A stretch of DNA of 64,000 nt from Litorimonas sp039975855 (GTDB taxonomy: Bacteria > Pseudomonadota > Alphaproteobacteria > Caulobacterales > Maricaulaceae), in the NCBI GenBank assembly GCA_039975855.1, contig JBDWGH010000003.1, forward strand, positions 310,001 to 374,000, given 5' to 3'. A program made the translations under genes and the position numbers. Below the pieces are notes generated by a model. That model ran no database searches. It was not told where the DNA came from and worked only from the letters and a program-made list of their open reading frames with translations. Numbering within the stretch: the stretch's first letter is position 1; each line of letters begins with the position of its first letter. Below, in pieces: positions 8,731-17,940 of this stretch.

Positions 8731-10347
8731 ATGAATAAGACGTCCGATTGGAGCTTTGCCGTGTCTTTCCGGAATATAATTTTGACCGCCTTGTTAGGGT
8801 CTGCTGTGTTGGCAATGCCGGCTCAAGCAGAAGACCTTCAGGCCGCTTTGGTTTCCGTTTATGAATCAAATCCACGCCTTTTGGCCGAACGGGCACGATT
8901 GCGCGAAATAGACGAGACCTATGTCCAAGCGCGCGCCCAAGGGCGCCCGACATTGGGTGGTTCTGCGTCGATCTCTCAAAGTTGGGTGAACTTCCCGGGC
9001 GGTGCGGCCGTGTTTACCGGCGGCGCCGAAAACGGCGATATTAGCATTTCCGGACGTCCCAATGACGTTGGCATTCAAATCGTGCAACCCTTGTATCAAG
9101 GTGGTCGCGTGAAGGCCCTAAAGGAACAGGCTAAGCTAGGTATTTTGGCGGCGCGGGAAGGTTTGCGTGCACAAGAAAACGAGCTCTTTCTCGCGGCGGC
9201 CAGTGCCTATGTGGATGTACGCCGAGATCTAGAAGCGACCCGTATCCGCCGAAATAATGTCCGGGTATTATCCCGCCAGTTAGAAGCGGCCACCGCACGT
9301 TTTGATGTCGGAGCGGGGACGAGAACGGATATTGCGCAATCTGAATCTCGCATGGCGCTGTCTGAGGCGGGGTTAGCACAGGCTGAGGCGCAGTTGGCTG
9401 TCTCGAAAGCGTCCTATGCGCGCTTAGTTGGACATTCCGCCACAACATTGACAGCTCCTCCGATTTACCGTCTGCCGCCAACCTTGCCGGATGCGATTGC
9501 GGCGGCCCGCGAAAATAACCCGCAATTGATTGGGGCTTACTTTAATGAGGCCGCTGGCCGTGCTGCGATAGATGTGGCGAAAGCTGCCAGCCGTCCTACG
9601 GTTTCGATATCAGGCGGGCTCAACCGCCAGCGTGAACAATTATCGCAATTACAGTCAATTGATGCGGCTCAAATCACAGCTCAAATTACGGTGCCGATTT
9701 ATTCCGGTGGAGCCAATACGTCGCGCCGTCGTCAGGCCGAACATGCAAAAACTCGCCTCGCTTTTGAAACTAGGGATGCTGAGCTGGCTATTGATCAAGC
9801 CATCACCCAAATTTGGGCGCAATTGACAGCGGCGAAAGCAAGTCTGGAAGCGGCCAAGCGTCAGGTGAGTGCGGCTGATTTAGCATTTGAGGGTGTTTCC
9901 TTAGAACAATCTGTCGGTACGCGGGATCAATTGGATGTTTTGAACGCGGAACAGGAAACGTTAAACGCACAGCTGTCGGTGATTGAGGCCGAACGCAATG
10001 TGAGCGTCGCGACCTTCCAGCTTCTATCAACCATGGGTGTATTCGATGCGCAGGGCATACGTTTACCCGTCGATGGATATGAACTGAATAATAATCTCGA
10101 TTTGATCCGTTACCAAGGTTTGACCGAAAAAATGGATCGTTACGCGCCTGGTTTTATCAAACGTCTGGACCGGAAGTTGCCTGGTGAAACAGGAAAGCCA
10201 GAGAATTGGGACGAAGACGGAGCCTTGGATATTTTAACGGAGCCCGTTCAACCACCATCTTCTCCGCGCTATGATCCACTGTTGGATGCGGATGGAGACG
10301 GTAAAAATGATGAAAAATACCGTCCGAGTGATTCTCCCGTGGATTGA
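8731..10347 (+). CDS. tolC: TolC family outer membrane efflux protein
   Basis: A 538-residue protein starting at ATG 8731; the longer upstream frame is rejected because the signal peptide (FRNIILTALLGSAVLAMPAQA, cut near residue 32) begins here. The mature part shows the two OEP repeats of TolC, with long Gln/Ala-rich heptad helices (for example QAEAQLAVSKASYARLVG) and the PLYQGGRVKALKEQ and VPIYSGGANTSRRRQ strand-turn pairs of the beta-barrel. It forms the trimeric outer-membrane exit duct for type I secretion and RND efflux. An unusual C-terminal tail after residue about 500 contains DADGDGKNDE, a thrombospondin-3/dockerin-like calcium-binding motif. The pcm-tolC-popZ-valS order is typical for alphaproteobacteria. 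Confidence 0.93.
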   Translation: MNKTSDWSFAVSFRNIILTALLGSAVLAMPAQAEDLQAALVSVYESNPRLLAERARLREIDETYVQARAQGRPTLGGSASISQSWVNFPGGAAVFTGGAENGDISISGRPNDVGIQIVQPLYQGGRVKALKEQAKLGILAAREGLRAQENELFLAAASAYVDVRRDLEATRIRRNNVRVLSRQLEAATARFDVGAGTRTDIAQSESRMALSEAGLAQAEAQLAVSKASYARLVGHSATTLTAPPIYRLPPTLPDAIAAARENNPQLIGAYFNEAAGRAAIDVAKAASRPTVSISGGLNRQREQLSQLQSIDAAQITAQITVPIYSGGANTSRRRQAEHAKTRLAFETRDAELAIDQAITQIWAQLTAAKASLEAAKRQVSAADLAFEGVSLEQSVGTRDQLDVLNAEQETLNAQLSVIEAERNVSVATFQLLSTMGVFDAQGIRLPVDGYELNNNLDLIRYQGLTEKMDRYAPGFIKRLDRKLPGETGKPENWDEDGALDILTEPVQPPSSPRYDPLLDADGDGKNDEKYRPSDSPVD

Positions 10348-10465
10348 ACGCCCGCGCCGCTGGACAAGCGAGAGGTGTTGTCTTAACTCTTACTTAAAGA
10401 TTGAGCCGTCGGGGGACCGCTTGATTGACACATATTGATGTCGAGCGATTGCGGGATTGTAATTT

Positions 10466-12082
10466 ATGTCTGAACAGACACCAAATTCGTCAGAAGACCT
10501 TAGCGGGGCAGAGCCCAGCATGGAGGATATTCTGGCCTCAATCCGTAAGATTATCTCGGATGATGAACCCATGGCGATGGAATCACCGGAAGATGTGTCA
10601 GATGTGAATTTGGGGGAAACCTCTGCGCACAATGATCTCGACAATTTAATGCAAGAAATCGAATTAGATTCCAATGACTTAACGTCAGATGCTGTTCTTG
10701 ATGCTGCTGCGGTTCAGGCAGATGATTTTTCTTCGGACGGTGACAGTGTCGATTTGAATATTGATGATGTTCTAGCCGGTTTGGATGATGATGTTTTGGA
10801 GTTTGGCTCAGATGAGGCAACCGCCTTTGAGACAGAGGTTTCGGAACTTGATGGGGCAAGTTCATCGACTCAAGATAACGTTCAGAACGGTGATGTGTCC
10901 GAGTCCTTGTCAGAGCTTCTCAATACGGAAGATCTCGTGCCGGCTCCCGACCTAATCGAATCGGACGGGATTATTCCTGACGTGGACGAAGATATTCTCG
11001 CATTTTTGGACGAAGACATCCCATTGACGGATGAAGGTCCTCTTCAAGCTAACGATATGATGACGGAAATATCTTCTCCGATAGAGTTTGCTGGGACTGC
11101 CGAAACAGACACGAGTGCCGTTGATGATCTCGAAATGGAAGCCTTACTGGACGATATTTTAACGGATCCAGATGAGGTCGAAGCGACAGACATGTCGGGT
11201 GAAACGGACTTCAATACTGAAATGCCTGGCGTGGATGAGTCTTCTGACTTGGATCTTGTGAAATCTCTCATGGCTGATTTGGCGGATGATCCCGATGGAT
11301 TGGAAACAGAAGAAGATCTCGATGCGTTATTGGCCATTCCAGATGTGGAAGAGGAGCGCGTTGCTGACGTTGAGATTGCCGCGCAAGATCTAGAGGTTGA
11401 AGCAGTTCAAGCTGCAGAGCCAGAAGAAGATATTCTAGGCGATATCTTGGATATGACCCTGGAAGACGAACTGCAAAGCCATCCAGAGGATATTCAGGCG
11501 GATGATTTAGTGTCGCTCGATGACGTCCTAGAGGCTGAGCAAGAGAATATCGCGGAAAATGCCCTCGAAACTGAGGACGCGCTCGCAGTAGACGCTGAAA
11601 TTGATGATCTGCCAAGTTTAATTGAGATTGCGGCCGCTGCTGAAGCGGATGCTGTGGCTGTTGAAACCGCTCAAGCGCCTCAAACCCTTGCGGCTGGGGC
11701 GGGTATCGCTGCACTCGTCAGCGGTGCGGCGATAGGTACAGCTACTTTAGGCGCGAGCCCCGCTGAAACTGAAATAACTGAAACCCATTCCGAACATTCC
11801 CCCGAACCGATTACTAACCAGGAGACTTCTATGCCCGTTAAAGCCGTCAAAACAGACGCCATATTGGACGATGTGACAGAAACGGCTGCCGCCGGAGCTT
11901 TCGCCGAACTAAATCAAGTTGTCGAAGACAAAGCGATCTTCAACGAGCGCGGCCCGCGCATAGGCGACCTTGTGCAAGAAGCGCTACGTCCGATGTTGAA
12001 AGAATGGCTCGATGCTAATCTAAAAGGTATTGTCGAGCGCGCTGTGACGAAGGAAGTCAAGCGTATCTCATCCGGCAAGTAA
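10466..12082 (+). CDS. popZ: PopZ-like polar organising protein (DUF2497) with a very long acidic linker
   Basis: A 538-residue protein with the two PopZ/DUF2497 hallmarks. The N-terminal SMEDILASIRKIISDD helix (about 18-33) is the client-binding region, and the C-terminal GPRIGDLVQEALRPMLKEWLD...VERAVTKEVKRI block (about 490-535) is the oligomerisation region. PopZ in Caulobacter is about 177 residues and anchors ParB-parS at the pole. Here some 400 residues of Asp/Glu-rich, low-complexity sequence separate the ends, with recurring acidic-hydrophobic patches (DDVLAGLDDD, EDILAFLDED, LLDDILTDPDE). An Ala/Gly-rich hydrophobic stretch at about residues 407-430 could be membrane-associated. The valS gene follows after a terminator, the usual neighbour. 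Confidence 0.87.
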   Translation: MSEQTPNSSEDLSGAEPSMEDILASIRKIISDDEPMAMESPEDVSDVNLGETSAHNDLDNLMQEIELDSNDLTSDAVLDAAAVQADDFSSDGDSVDLNIDDVLAGLDDDVLEFGSDEATAFETEVSELDGASSSTQDNVQNGDVSESLSELLNTEDLVPAPDLIESDGIIPDVDEDILAFLDEDIPLTDEGPLQANDMMTEISSPIEFAGTAETDTSAVDDLEMEALLDDILTDPDEVEATDMSGETDFNTEMPGVDESSDLDLVKSLMADLADDPDGLETEEDLDALLAIPDVEEERVADVEIAAQDLEVEAVQAAEPEEDILGDILDMTLEDELQSHPEDIQADDLVSLDDVLEAEQENIAENALETEDALAVDAEIDDLPSLIEIAAAAEADAVAVETAQAPQTLAAGAGIAALVSGAAIGTATLGASPAETEITETHSEHSPEPITNQETSMPVKAVKTDAILDDVTETAAAGAFAELNQVVEDKAIFNERGPRIGDLVQEALRPMLKEWLDANLKGIVERAVTKEVKRISSGK

Positions 12083-12132
12083 GCCTCGCTTCACATTGCT
12101 GTCGGCGTCAGTTAGAGGACGTCCAGAAATTC

Positions 12133-12163
12133 ACCCGTTCCCTCGCTTTGGGGGACGGGTTTT
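12133..12163 (+). terminator. Rho-independent terminator after popZ
   Basis: ACCCGTTCCC (12133-12142) pairs with GGGGACGGGT (12151-12160) over ten pairs with one G-U wobble, an 8-nt loop and a following T-run (TTT plus the T of the stem). It lies between popZ and valS. Confidence 0.75.
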
Positions 12164-12182
12164 GCGTTAAATAGAGACCATC

Positions 12183-15143
12183 ATGCTCGAAAAATCATTC
12201 AACCCGACCGAGGCCGAAGCCCGCATTTACAAAATGTGGGAAGACAGCGGTGCGTTTAAGCCACGCGCGGCCAAACCGACCGACACAAAGGATAATAATT
12301 TCTCTATCGTGATCCCGCCGCCCAATGTCACGGGCAGCCTGCATATGGGTCACGCGCTGAATAATACGATCATGGATATTCTCGTCCGGTATAACCGGAT
12401 GAAGGGTAAGGCGACGCTCTGGCAGCCGGGCATGGATCACGCCGGTATCGCGACCCAAATGGTTGTGGAGCGCAAACTCGCAGCTGAGCAAAAATACCGC
12501 AAAAACATGACCCGCGAGCAGTTCCTCAATCACGTTTGGGCATGGAAAGAGGAAAGCGGCGGCATGATCGAACAGCAGCTTCGCCGTCTCGGTAGCTCTT
12601 GCGATTGGTCCCGATCTAAATTCACGCTTGGTGACCGCGAGGGCGGTCAGATGGCTGACGCCGTCACTAAAGCCTTTGTTGATATGTATAATGATGGTTT
12701 GATCTATCGCGACAAACGCCTCGTGAACTGGGACCCGCATTTCCAGACTGCGATTTCTGATCTGGAAGTTGAGAATATCGAGCGTGATGGTCACTTCTGG
12801 CACTTCAAATATCCTCTGGCAGGCGGCGAGACCTATACTTATGTTGAAAAAGACGAAGATGGGAATGTCACCCTGACGGAGGAGCGCGATTATATCTCTA
12901 TCGCCACGACGCGGCCTGAGACCATGCTCGGTGATGGCGCGGTTGCGGTTCATCCTGATGATGAGCGGTATGCGCCGATCGTTGGGAAAATGGTGCGCTT
13001 GCCTCTGGCCGACAGACTTATCCCGATCATTACGGATGAATATCCGGATATGGATTTCGGGTCCGGTGCGGTGAAGATCACCGGCGCGCATGACTTCAAC
13101 GACTATGAAGTCGCCAAACGCAATGACATTCCGATGTACTCCCTTATGGGGACACGCGGTGAGATGATCGAGAGCGAAATCATGCCTGCGAAATATGTCG
13201 GCATGGACCGTTTTGCCGCACGCAAAGCCGTGGTTGCGGATATCGACGCCGAAGGCCTGCTGATTAAAATCGAAGATAAGAAAATCATGCAGCCCTATGG
13301 CGATCGCTCAAATGTCGTGATTGAACCCATGCTCACGGACCAATGGTTTGTCGATGCGGAGAAAATGGCCGGCGAAGCCATGGCCAAGGTCAATGACGGT
13401 TCGACCAAATTTGTGCCAGAAAATTGGAAGAAGACCTATGACCATTGGATGGAGAATATCCAACCGTGGTGTATCTCTCGGCAGCTCTGGTGGGGCCATC
13501 AAATTCCAGCTTGGTATTTACCCGGACGAAATCAATCTGGTGAAGCAGCTCAATCAGACAGTACTGAGAAATATGAGGCGATCTTCTGCGCAAGTTCTTT
13601 CGAGGATGTTTCAGCCAAAATTAAGGAGAAATATGGCGTTAGCGAAGTCATCGATTTTTCTGAGAATGTTTTGGACGGTTATTGGGACGCATCAATCTCC
13701 AACGCTACACTCGATGACGATAGAATGTTTGTCTATCGCGACCCCGACGTTCTCGACACATGGTTCTCCTCCGGTCTCTGGCCATTCTCCACGTTAGGTT
13801 GGCCGGAAAAAACCGAAGAACTCGAGCGCTTCTACCCAACCTCAACGCTGGTTACTGGCTTTGATATTATCTTCTTCTGGGTTGCACGGATGATGATGCA
13901 GGGTTTGCAGTTCATGGACGAAGTGCCTTTTGAAGATGTTTATATTCACGCGCTCGTCCTCGACGAGGCGGGTAAGAAAATGTCGAAATCTATCGGCAAT
14001 ACGCTCGACCCGCTGGACCTGATTGACGGCGTGTCTATCGACAAGCTGATCGAGAAACGTACGCGCGGTCTGAAAAATCCCGACAAAGCCCCGCAAGTCG
14101 CCAAGGCCACTAAGAAAGCCTACCCCGATGGGTTTGAAGCTTATGGCGCGGATGCGCTGCGCTTTACGCTTGCCAGCCAAGCCGGGCAGGGACGTAATGT
14201 CCGCCTTTCCGTCGACCGTATCGCGGGCTATCGTAATTTCGGCACCAAGCTCTGGTCGGCCGCTAATTTCGGTCAGATGAATGGCTGCATCTCGGCCGAG
14301 GGTTTTGATCCGTCATCTGCGGCGTTGCCCGTCAACCAATGGATTATTTCCGAGACGGCCAAAACAGCGGCAGAGATTACGCGCTGCATTGATGCCTATC
14401 GTTTCAACGATGCGGCGGATGCGGTTTACAAATTCACTTGGGACACATTCTGTGCCTGGTATTTGGAATTGTCCAAACCACTATTGTCCGGTGAAGACGG
14501 AGCAGAGAAGGAAGAGACCCGCGCGACATTTGCTTGGGTGCTCGATCAAATCTTGATCCTGCTCCACCCCTTCATGCCGTTCATCACGGAAGACCTTTGG
14601 GCGAAAGTCACGGAAGGCCGCGAAAGTCACCTCATCACAACGCTGTGGCCAACATATGGCGATGAGCTTGTTGATGCTCCGGCGGTTTCAGAGATTGAGT
14701 GGTTGCAAACTCTCATTACAAATATTCGATCTGTGCGCGCGGATATGAATATCCCGCCGTCAAAGAAAGCGCCGCTGCTGCTGTGTGCAGATACTCTGGA
14801 CCCACGTCTTGCGACTTATGCGCCGCAGCTCTCGCCTATGGCGCGGGTAGAGCATGTCGAACTGGCGGCCGCTGTCCCCGACAATGCGCTGCAAACCGTC
14901 GTCGATGGTGTCCAATACGCCATCCCTCTGGCGGGCCTCATCGATATGGATGCGGAACGGAAACGCCTGTCCAAAGAAATTGAAAAGGCACAGAGCGAGA
15001 TCGAAAAGATCGACAAGAAACTCGGTAATGAAGCCTTTGTCGCCAAAGCACCGGAAAAGGTCGTGAACCTTCAAAAGGAACGCCGCGCCGGATATGTCGC
15101 CGAAGTCGAGACCTTGCAGGCTGCATTGGATGGGTTAGGATAG
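12183..15143 (+). CDS. valS: Valyl-tRNA synthetase
   Basis: A 986-residue class I aminoacyl-tRNA synthetase that charges tRNA-Val with valine. The HIGH-type motif is H54-M-G-H57 in NVTGSLHMGHALN, and the KMSKS motif is at residues 599-603. Between them lies the CP1 editing domain (ATTRPETMLGDGAVAVHPDD) that hydrolyses mischarged Thr-tRNA. The C-terminus ends in the Arg/Lys-rich coiled coil characteristic of ValS (ERKRLSKEIEKAQSEIEKIDKKL). Length is normal for the bacterial enzyme. Codon use here is GC-richer than in neighbouring accessory genes, as expected of a highly expressed housekeeping gene. Confidence 0.98.
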   Translation: MLEKSFNPTEAEARIYKMWEDSGAFKPRAAKPTDTKDNNFSIVIPPPNVTGSLHMGHALNNTIMDILVRYNRMKGKATLWQPGMDHAGIATQMVVERKLAAEQKYRKNMTREQFLNHVWAWKEESGGMIEQQLRRLGSSCDWSRSKFTLGDREGGQMADAVTKAFVDMYNDGLIYRDKRLVNWDPHFQTAISDLEVENIERDGHFWHFKYPLAGGETYTYVEKDEDGNVTLTEERDYISIATTRPETMLGDGAVAVHPDDERYAPIVGKMVRLPLADRLIPIITDEYPDMDFGSGAVKITGAHDFNDYEVAKRNDIPMYSLMGTRGEMIESEIMPAKYVGMDRFAARKAVVADIDAEGLLIKIEDKKIMQPYGDRSNVVIEPMLTDQWFVDAEKMAGEAMAKVNDGSTKFVPENWKKTYDHWMENIQPWCISRQLWWGHQIPAWYLPGRNQSGEAAQSDSTEKYEAIFCASSFEDVSAKIKEKYGVSEVIDFSENVLDGYWDASISNATLDDDRMFVYRDPDVLDTWFSSGLWPFSTLGWPEKTEELERFYPTSTLVTGFDIIFFWVARMMMQGLQFMDEVPFEDVYIHALVLDEAGKKMSKSIGNTLDPLDLIDGVSIDKLIEKRTRGLKNPDKAPQVAKATKKAYPDGFEAYGADALRFTLASQAGQGRNVRLSVDRIAGYRNFGTKLWSAANFGQMNGCISAEGFDPSSAALPVNQWIISETAKTAAEITRCIDAYRFNDAADAVYKFTWDTFCAWYLELSKPLLSGEDGAEKEETRATFAWVLDQILILLHPFMPFITEDLWAKVTEGRESHLITTLWPTYGDELVDAPAVSEIEWLQTLITNIRSVRADMNIPPSKKAPLLLCADTLDPRLATYAPQLSPMARVEHVELAAAVPDNALQTVVDGVQYAIPLAGLIDMDAERKRLSKEIEKAQSEIEKIDKKLGNEAFVAKAPEKVVNLQKERRAGYVAEVETLQAALDGLG

Positions 15144-15161
15144 CGTCAGACGAGGGGCGCC

Positions 15162-16094
15162 ATGCATCAATTTGACGAGCATCATAAAGAATTCAAAGGC
15201 TTCTCCGGTTTTTATGATTCGGAAATCTTGCCCGCATTGGAGCTTCAAGAAGCCGCGCGATTGGATGTCATCGCAAAGATAAAAAAGGTCGTGCCCGCTA
15301 TCGGTGCGGGAACGATCCTTGCCCTGGCCATCGCAATTTATTTTCGCGCGCCCTTTATGGCTTATGCGATAATTACGGGTTTTGGAGTCGTCACCGGGTT
15401 TGGAGGGGCTCAATATATGATGCGGGATGTAAAATCCGGCACAAAGGAAAATATCGTTGGCGGCATATGTCGTTACCTCGGTTGGACATTTTCTGAGAAG
15501 ACCGAAGAACCCGCGACATTGGAGATCTTCAAAACACTAGGTTTGATCACCAAGAGTTATACCCGATCAAATTTCGAAGATCGGATTTCGGGAGAGGCGC
15601 ATGGGGCTAGTTTTGAGTTCTGCGAAGGTCATCTGGAGCGAGAAGAGGGGTCTGGGAAAAACCGAAAATGGGTGACAAAATTTCGAGGGCAAATTCTCTC
15701 GATTGCCTTTGATCAGAAATTTTTGGGACGCACTGTGGTGTTGAGAGATGGCGGTTGGTTTAACCGAAAGAAAAAAGGCGATATGAAACGGGTGGGTCTT
15801 GTTGATCCCGTGTTTGAGAAGATTTTTGAAGCTTATGGCACTGATCAGGTAGAGGCTCGCTACCTCCTAACGCCAACCTTCATGCAGCGCCTTGTAGATT
15901 TGGAGCATTCTGTCGACGGTAAGAATATTCGGTTCGGATTTCAGGGGGGTAACCTCCTCATCGCTGTAGAAACAGCAAATCGATATGAGCCCGGCAGCAT
16001 GTTCAAACCGTTGATAGAGACTAGCCGAACGCAAAACATCCTAGATGAAATTGGTGCGATTTATGACGTCATCGACGGCGTGATGAAGCGGTAG
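15162..16094 (+). CDS. DUF3137 domain-containing membrane protein
   Basis: A 310-residue protein beginning 18 bp after valS. The N-terminal third has two closely spaced transmembrane segments (about 46-62 AIGAGTILALAIAIYF and 66-84 MAYAIITGFGVVTGFGG), followed by a soluble domain with AHGASFEFCEGHLEREEG..WVTKFRGQILSIAF. This arrangement matches the DUF3137 family, whose function is unknown. A conserved late element is FGFQGGNLLIAVETANRYEPGS. It is probably a small inner-membrane protein with a cytoplasmic domain, cotranscribed with valS or with the downstream lipoprotein. Confidence 0.75.
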   Translation: MHQFDEHHKEFKGFSGFYDSEILPALELQEAARLDVIAKIKKVVPAIGAGTILALAIAIYFRAPFMAYAIITGFGVVTGFGGAQYMMRDVKSGTKENIVGGICRYLGWTFSEKTEEPATLEIFKTLGLITKSYTRSNFEDRISGEAHGASFEFCEGHLEREEGSGKNRKWVTKFRGQILSIAFDQKFLGRTVVLRDGGWFNRKKKGDMKRVGLVDPVFEKIFEAYGTDQVEARYLLTPTFMQRLVDLEHSVDGKNIRFGFQGGNLLIAVETANRYEPGSMFKPLIETSRTQNILDEIGAIYDVIDGVMKR

Positions 16095-16106
16095 TAGCGA
16101 GATAAA

Positions 16107-16952
16107 ATGGGTTCGTCGCAGACATTCAAACACACACTTTCAATTGTCTTAGGGACATGTTTGCTTGGCGGTTGCGTGTCGGCACCGCCATCTAGCTGGA
16201 TTTTGGTCGATGATTTTCAAGCCGATATTGTCCCGCAAAATTGGACGGTCGTGGATACAGATAACCAAACGGATCCATTTATAACTAATCCACAAGTCAT
16301 GGAGATCATGTCGGAAGTGGGGTCCGACAAACAATATCTTCTAAAGAAACCTGCACCCGAAGGCGTCATTGGGAACCGTAAAGCGATCAGTTTTCATCCG
16401 CTTCCCCTATCGGTTTCGGTTGGCGATACAGCGACCCTCTATACCCGTATCAATGTAGAATATTTCCCCAATAATCATTCCTATGGATTGAGTAATCTCA
16501 GCGCGGCCGAAATCCCAGAGGCGGGCTATGATGCGTTCGAGCCGATGATCCGCATTACGGATAAAGCCGAGTCTGATGGCACGAAAAATGACGGGACGCT
16601 GATGGTTCTCAGTGGTTACAAAACCTACGATAAAATTGGCGGGCCATCAGGCGTGGGGACAGCCAATCCCATGGCGCCCGGCAAATGGTATGAAGTTTGG
16701 GCCGTAATCAATAACAGTTCAGAAGCCTTAGGCGGGCAGACCTATGATCTATATGTCCGCGGCGGTGAATTCGGAGGCCAAACGAAAGTTTTCTCTGACG
16801 CTGTTTTTCGAATGAAACGCGCGAAACCCTTGACGCAATTCATAACGATTTCAAATACGGGGTCGAAAAAGTCACCTTATGGCAATGGCGGCGTTTATTA
16901 TGACGACATATACATCGCGCCGGGTGTTGATCTTACATCCCCGACGGATTGA
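16107..16952 (+). CDS. Hypothetical lipoprotein, possible beta-sandwich (concanavalin-like) fold
   Basis: A 281-residue protein with a lipoprotein signal (LSIVLGTCLLGGCVSAP; lipid-anchored Cys about residue 23). The family is not recognised. The mature sequence opens with WILVDDFQADIVPQNWTVVDTD and ends with YGNGGVYYDDIYIAPGVDL, a pattern seen in laminin-G/concanavalin-like beta-sandwich domains that bind carbohydrate, but this is an inference from texture only. It starts 12 bp after the DUF3137 gene and is convergent with the TerB-like gene. Likely periplasmic or outer-membrane attached. Confidence 0.65.
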   Translation: MGSSQTFKHTLSIVLGTCLLGGCVSAPPSSWILVDDFQADIVPQNWTVVDTDNQTDPFITNPQVMEIMSEVGSDKQYLLKKPAPEGVIGNRKAISFHPLPLSVSVGDTATLYTRINVEYFPNNHSYGLSNLSAAEIPEAGYDAFEPMIRITDKAESDGTKNDGTLMVLSGYKTYDKIGGPSGVGTANPMAPGKWYEVWAVINNSSEALGGQTYDLYVRGGEFGGQTKVFSDAVFRMKRAKPLTQFITISNTGSKKSPYGNGGVYYDDIYIAPGVDLTSPTD

Positions 16953-16964
16953 ACTCGTCCCGCC

Positions 16965-17417
16965 TTAATCTTCGATTTTTGCGCCTGGTGCGTCCAAACC
17001 TTCGAATTGCCAAAACGCCTGGACAATAGAAATGAGTGTCTTTTCTTCAATGTGAAAATTGGCGTCCGCCAGACTGATTTCGGTCAACACATTGATGACG
17101 GCTTGCTTGTTTGGCAAGTCGGCGAGTTTCAATATGAGATGGGTCAGGGCGACGTCTTTTCGCAGCGGGGATTTTTCCGCATTTAGCGCTAATTTATAGT
17201 CCTCAAACCAATTTCGAACATCGTGATCGCCGAGCATGACACCAAACTGATCTTTCAGATCTAACTGACGAACCCCACGGATAAGCGCTTCAATTTCTGA
17301 TGCGAAAATATGTCCGTCCGCCAAAATGACCTGCGACAGCAAACGCAAGAGCATATCAGTTTGCGAATCAAGTTTTGGTGAAAGAGCGCGAGAAGGAGGT
17401 GTCATCGTGTTTATCAT
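16965..17417 (-). CDS. TerB-like (tellurite resistance B family) protein
   Basis: A 150-residue all-helical protein. It repeats the TerB-type acidic helix pattern twice, ILADGHIFASEIEALIRGVRQL and SLADANFHIEEKTLISIVQAFW, each with the conserved A-D-G/A-x3-x-E arrangement thought to bind divalent metal. TerB-like proteins occur in stress and membrane-associated systems and do not by themselves imply tellurite resistance. No other ter genes are nearby. A second in-frame Met at 17405 is an alternative start. It is a single-gene minus-strand unit preceded by a long gene-free region. Confidence 0.7.
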   Translation of the reverse strand: MINTMTPPSRALSPKLDSQTDMLLRLLSQVILADGHIFASEIEALIRGVRQLDLKDQFGVMLGDHDVRNWFEDYKLALNAEKSPLRKDVALTHLILKLADLPNKQAVINVLTEISLADANFHIEEKTLISIVQAFWQFEGLDAPGAKIED

Positions 17418-17940
17418 GAGCCCGCTTTAAAATACGAAAACCAAACGTAAGCTGAATATGGATTTCTATCCCGTTTTCGCCAACTGGAAAGACGTTTCGA
17501 TTCATATGCCTAGGCGAAAGTTAAGGAGAATAATCCTCACTTTCGAAAGCTGTGATAAGTTGACTAAGTTCTTTCAAACACGGGACAGGGTAGCGCTCTC
17601 TATCTAGTTTGAAGGACGGTGGGTCTGAGCGTTCTGGTGTGAGAACCAGAGAGGTGCCGGGGCTTTAGGAGTGAGAGCCGATGCGTGGGGCCAGAGATGC
17701 CTCAACTCGTAGGACAAACGGGCCGCTTCTTCAAAAACCATCGCCGCAGAGCGTGCAATTGGCCGTAGGTCAAATGCACAGGTTGATTGGATTTACAACC
17801 TAATCAACTCGTCTTCGCGTAAAACAAGTCTGTCATTTACCCCTTGGTATTCCATCGGGAAGACAACTCTGCGGGCATGTCCTGCTTTACTAGACTACCT
17901 CGGCTGCGTCCAAGATGAGCAGCAAGCGAGGTCGCTTGGG
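17418..17940. other. 523-bp gene-free region with several hairpins
   Basis: No credible ORF was found on either strand. Inverted repeats are TTCAAAC/GTTTGAA (17573-17613), TCTGGT/ACCAGA (17633-17650), GTTGATT with a short internal bulge pairing AATCAAC (17782-17808), and CCTCG-GCTGC pairing GCAGC-CGAGG (17898-17931). The density of pairable arms suggests a structured RNA or a decayed element. I looked for tmRNA, RNase P RNA, SRP RNA and 6S RNA signatures and could not identify one. Confidence 0.4.

Noticed and set aside
12195..13091. 298-codon open frame antisense to valS
   Set aside because: It lies wholly inside valS, has no recognisable domain and no ribosome binding site; long antisense frames are expected in such codon-biased genes.
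16965..17417. Tellurite resistance operon
   Set aside because: Only a TerB-like domain is present; no TerC, TerD or TerA genes accompany it.
17418..17940. tmRNA, RNase P RNA, 6S RNA or SRP RNA
   Set aside because: No tag-peptide reading frame, no CCA-ended acceptor arm, no RNase P core sequence and no SRP apical loop were found; only generic hairpins remain.
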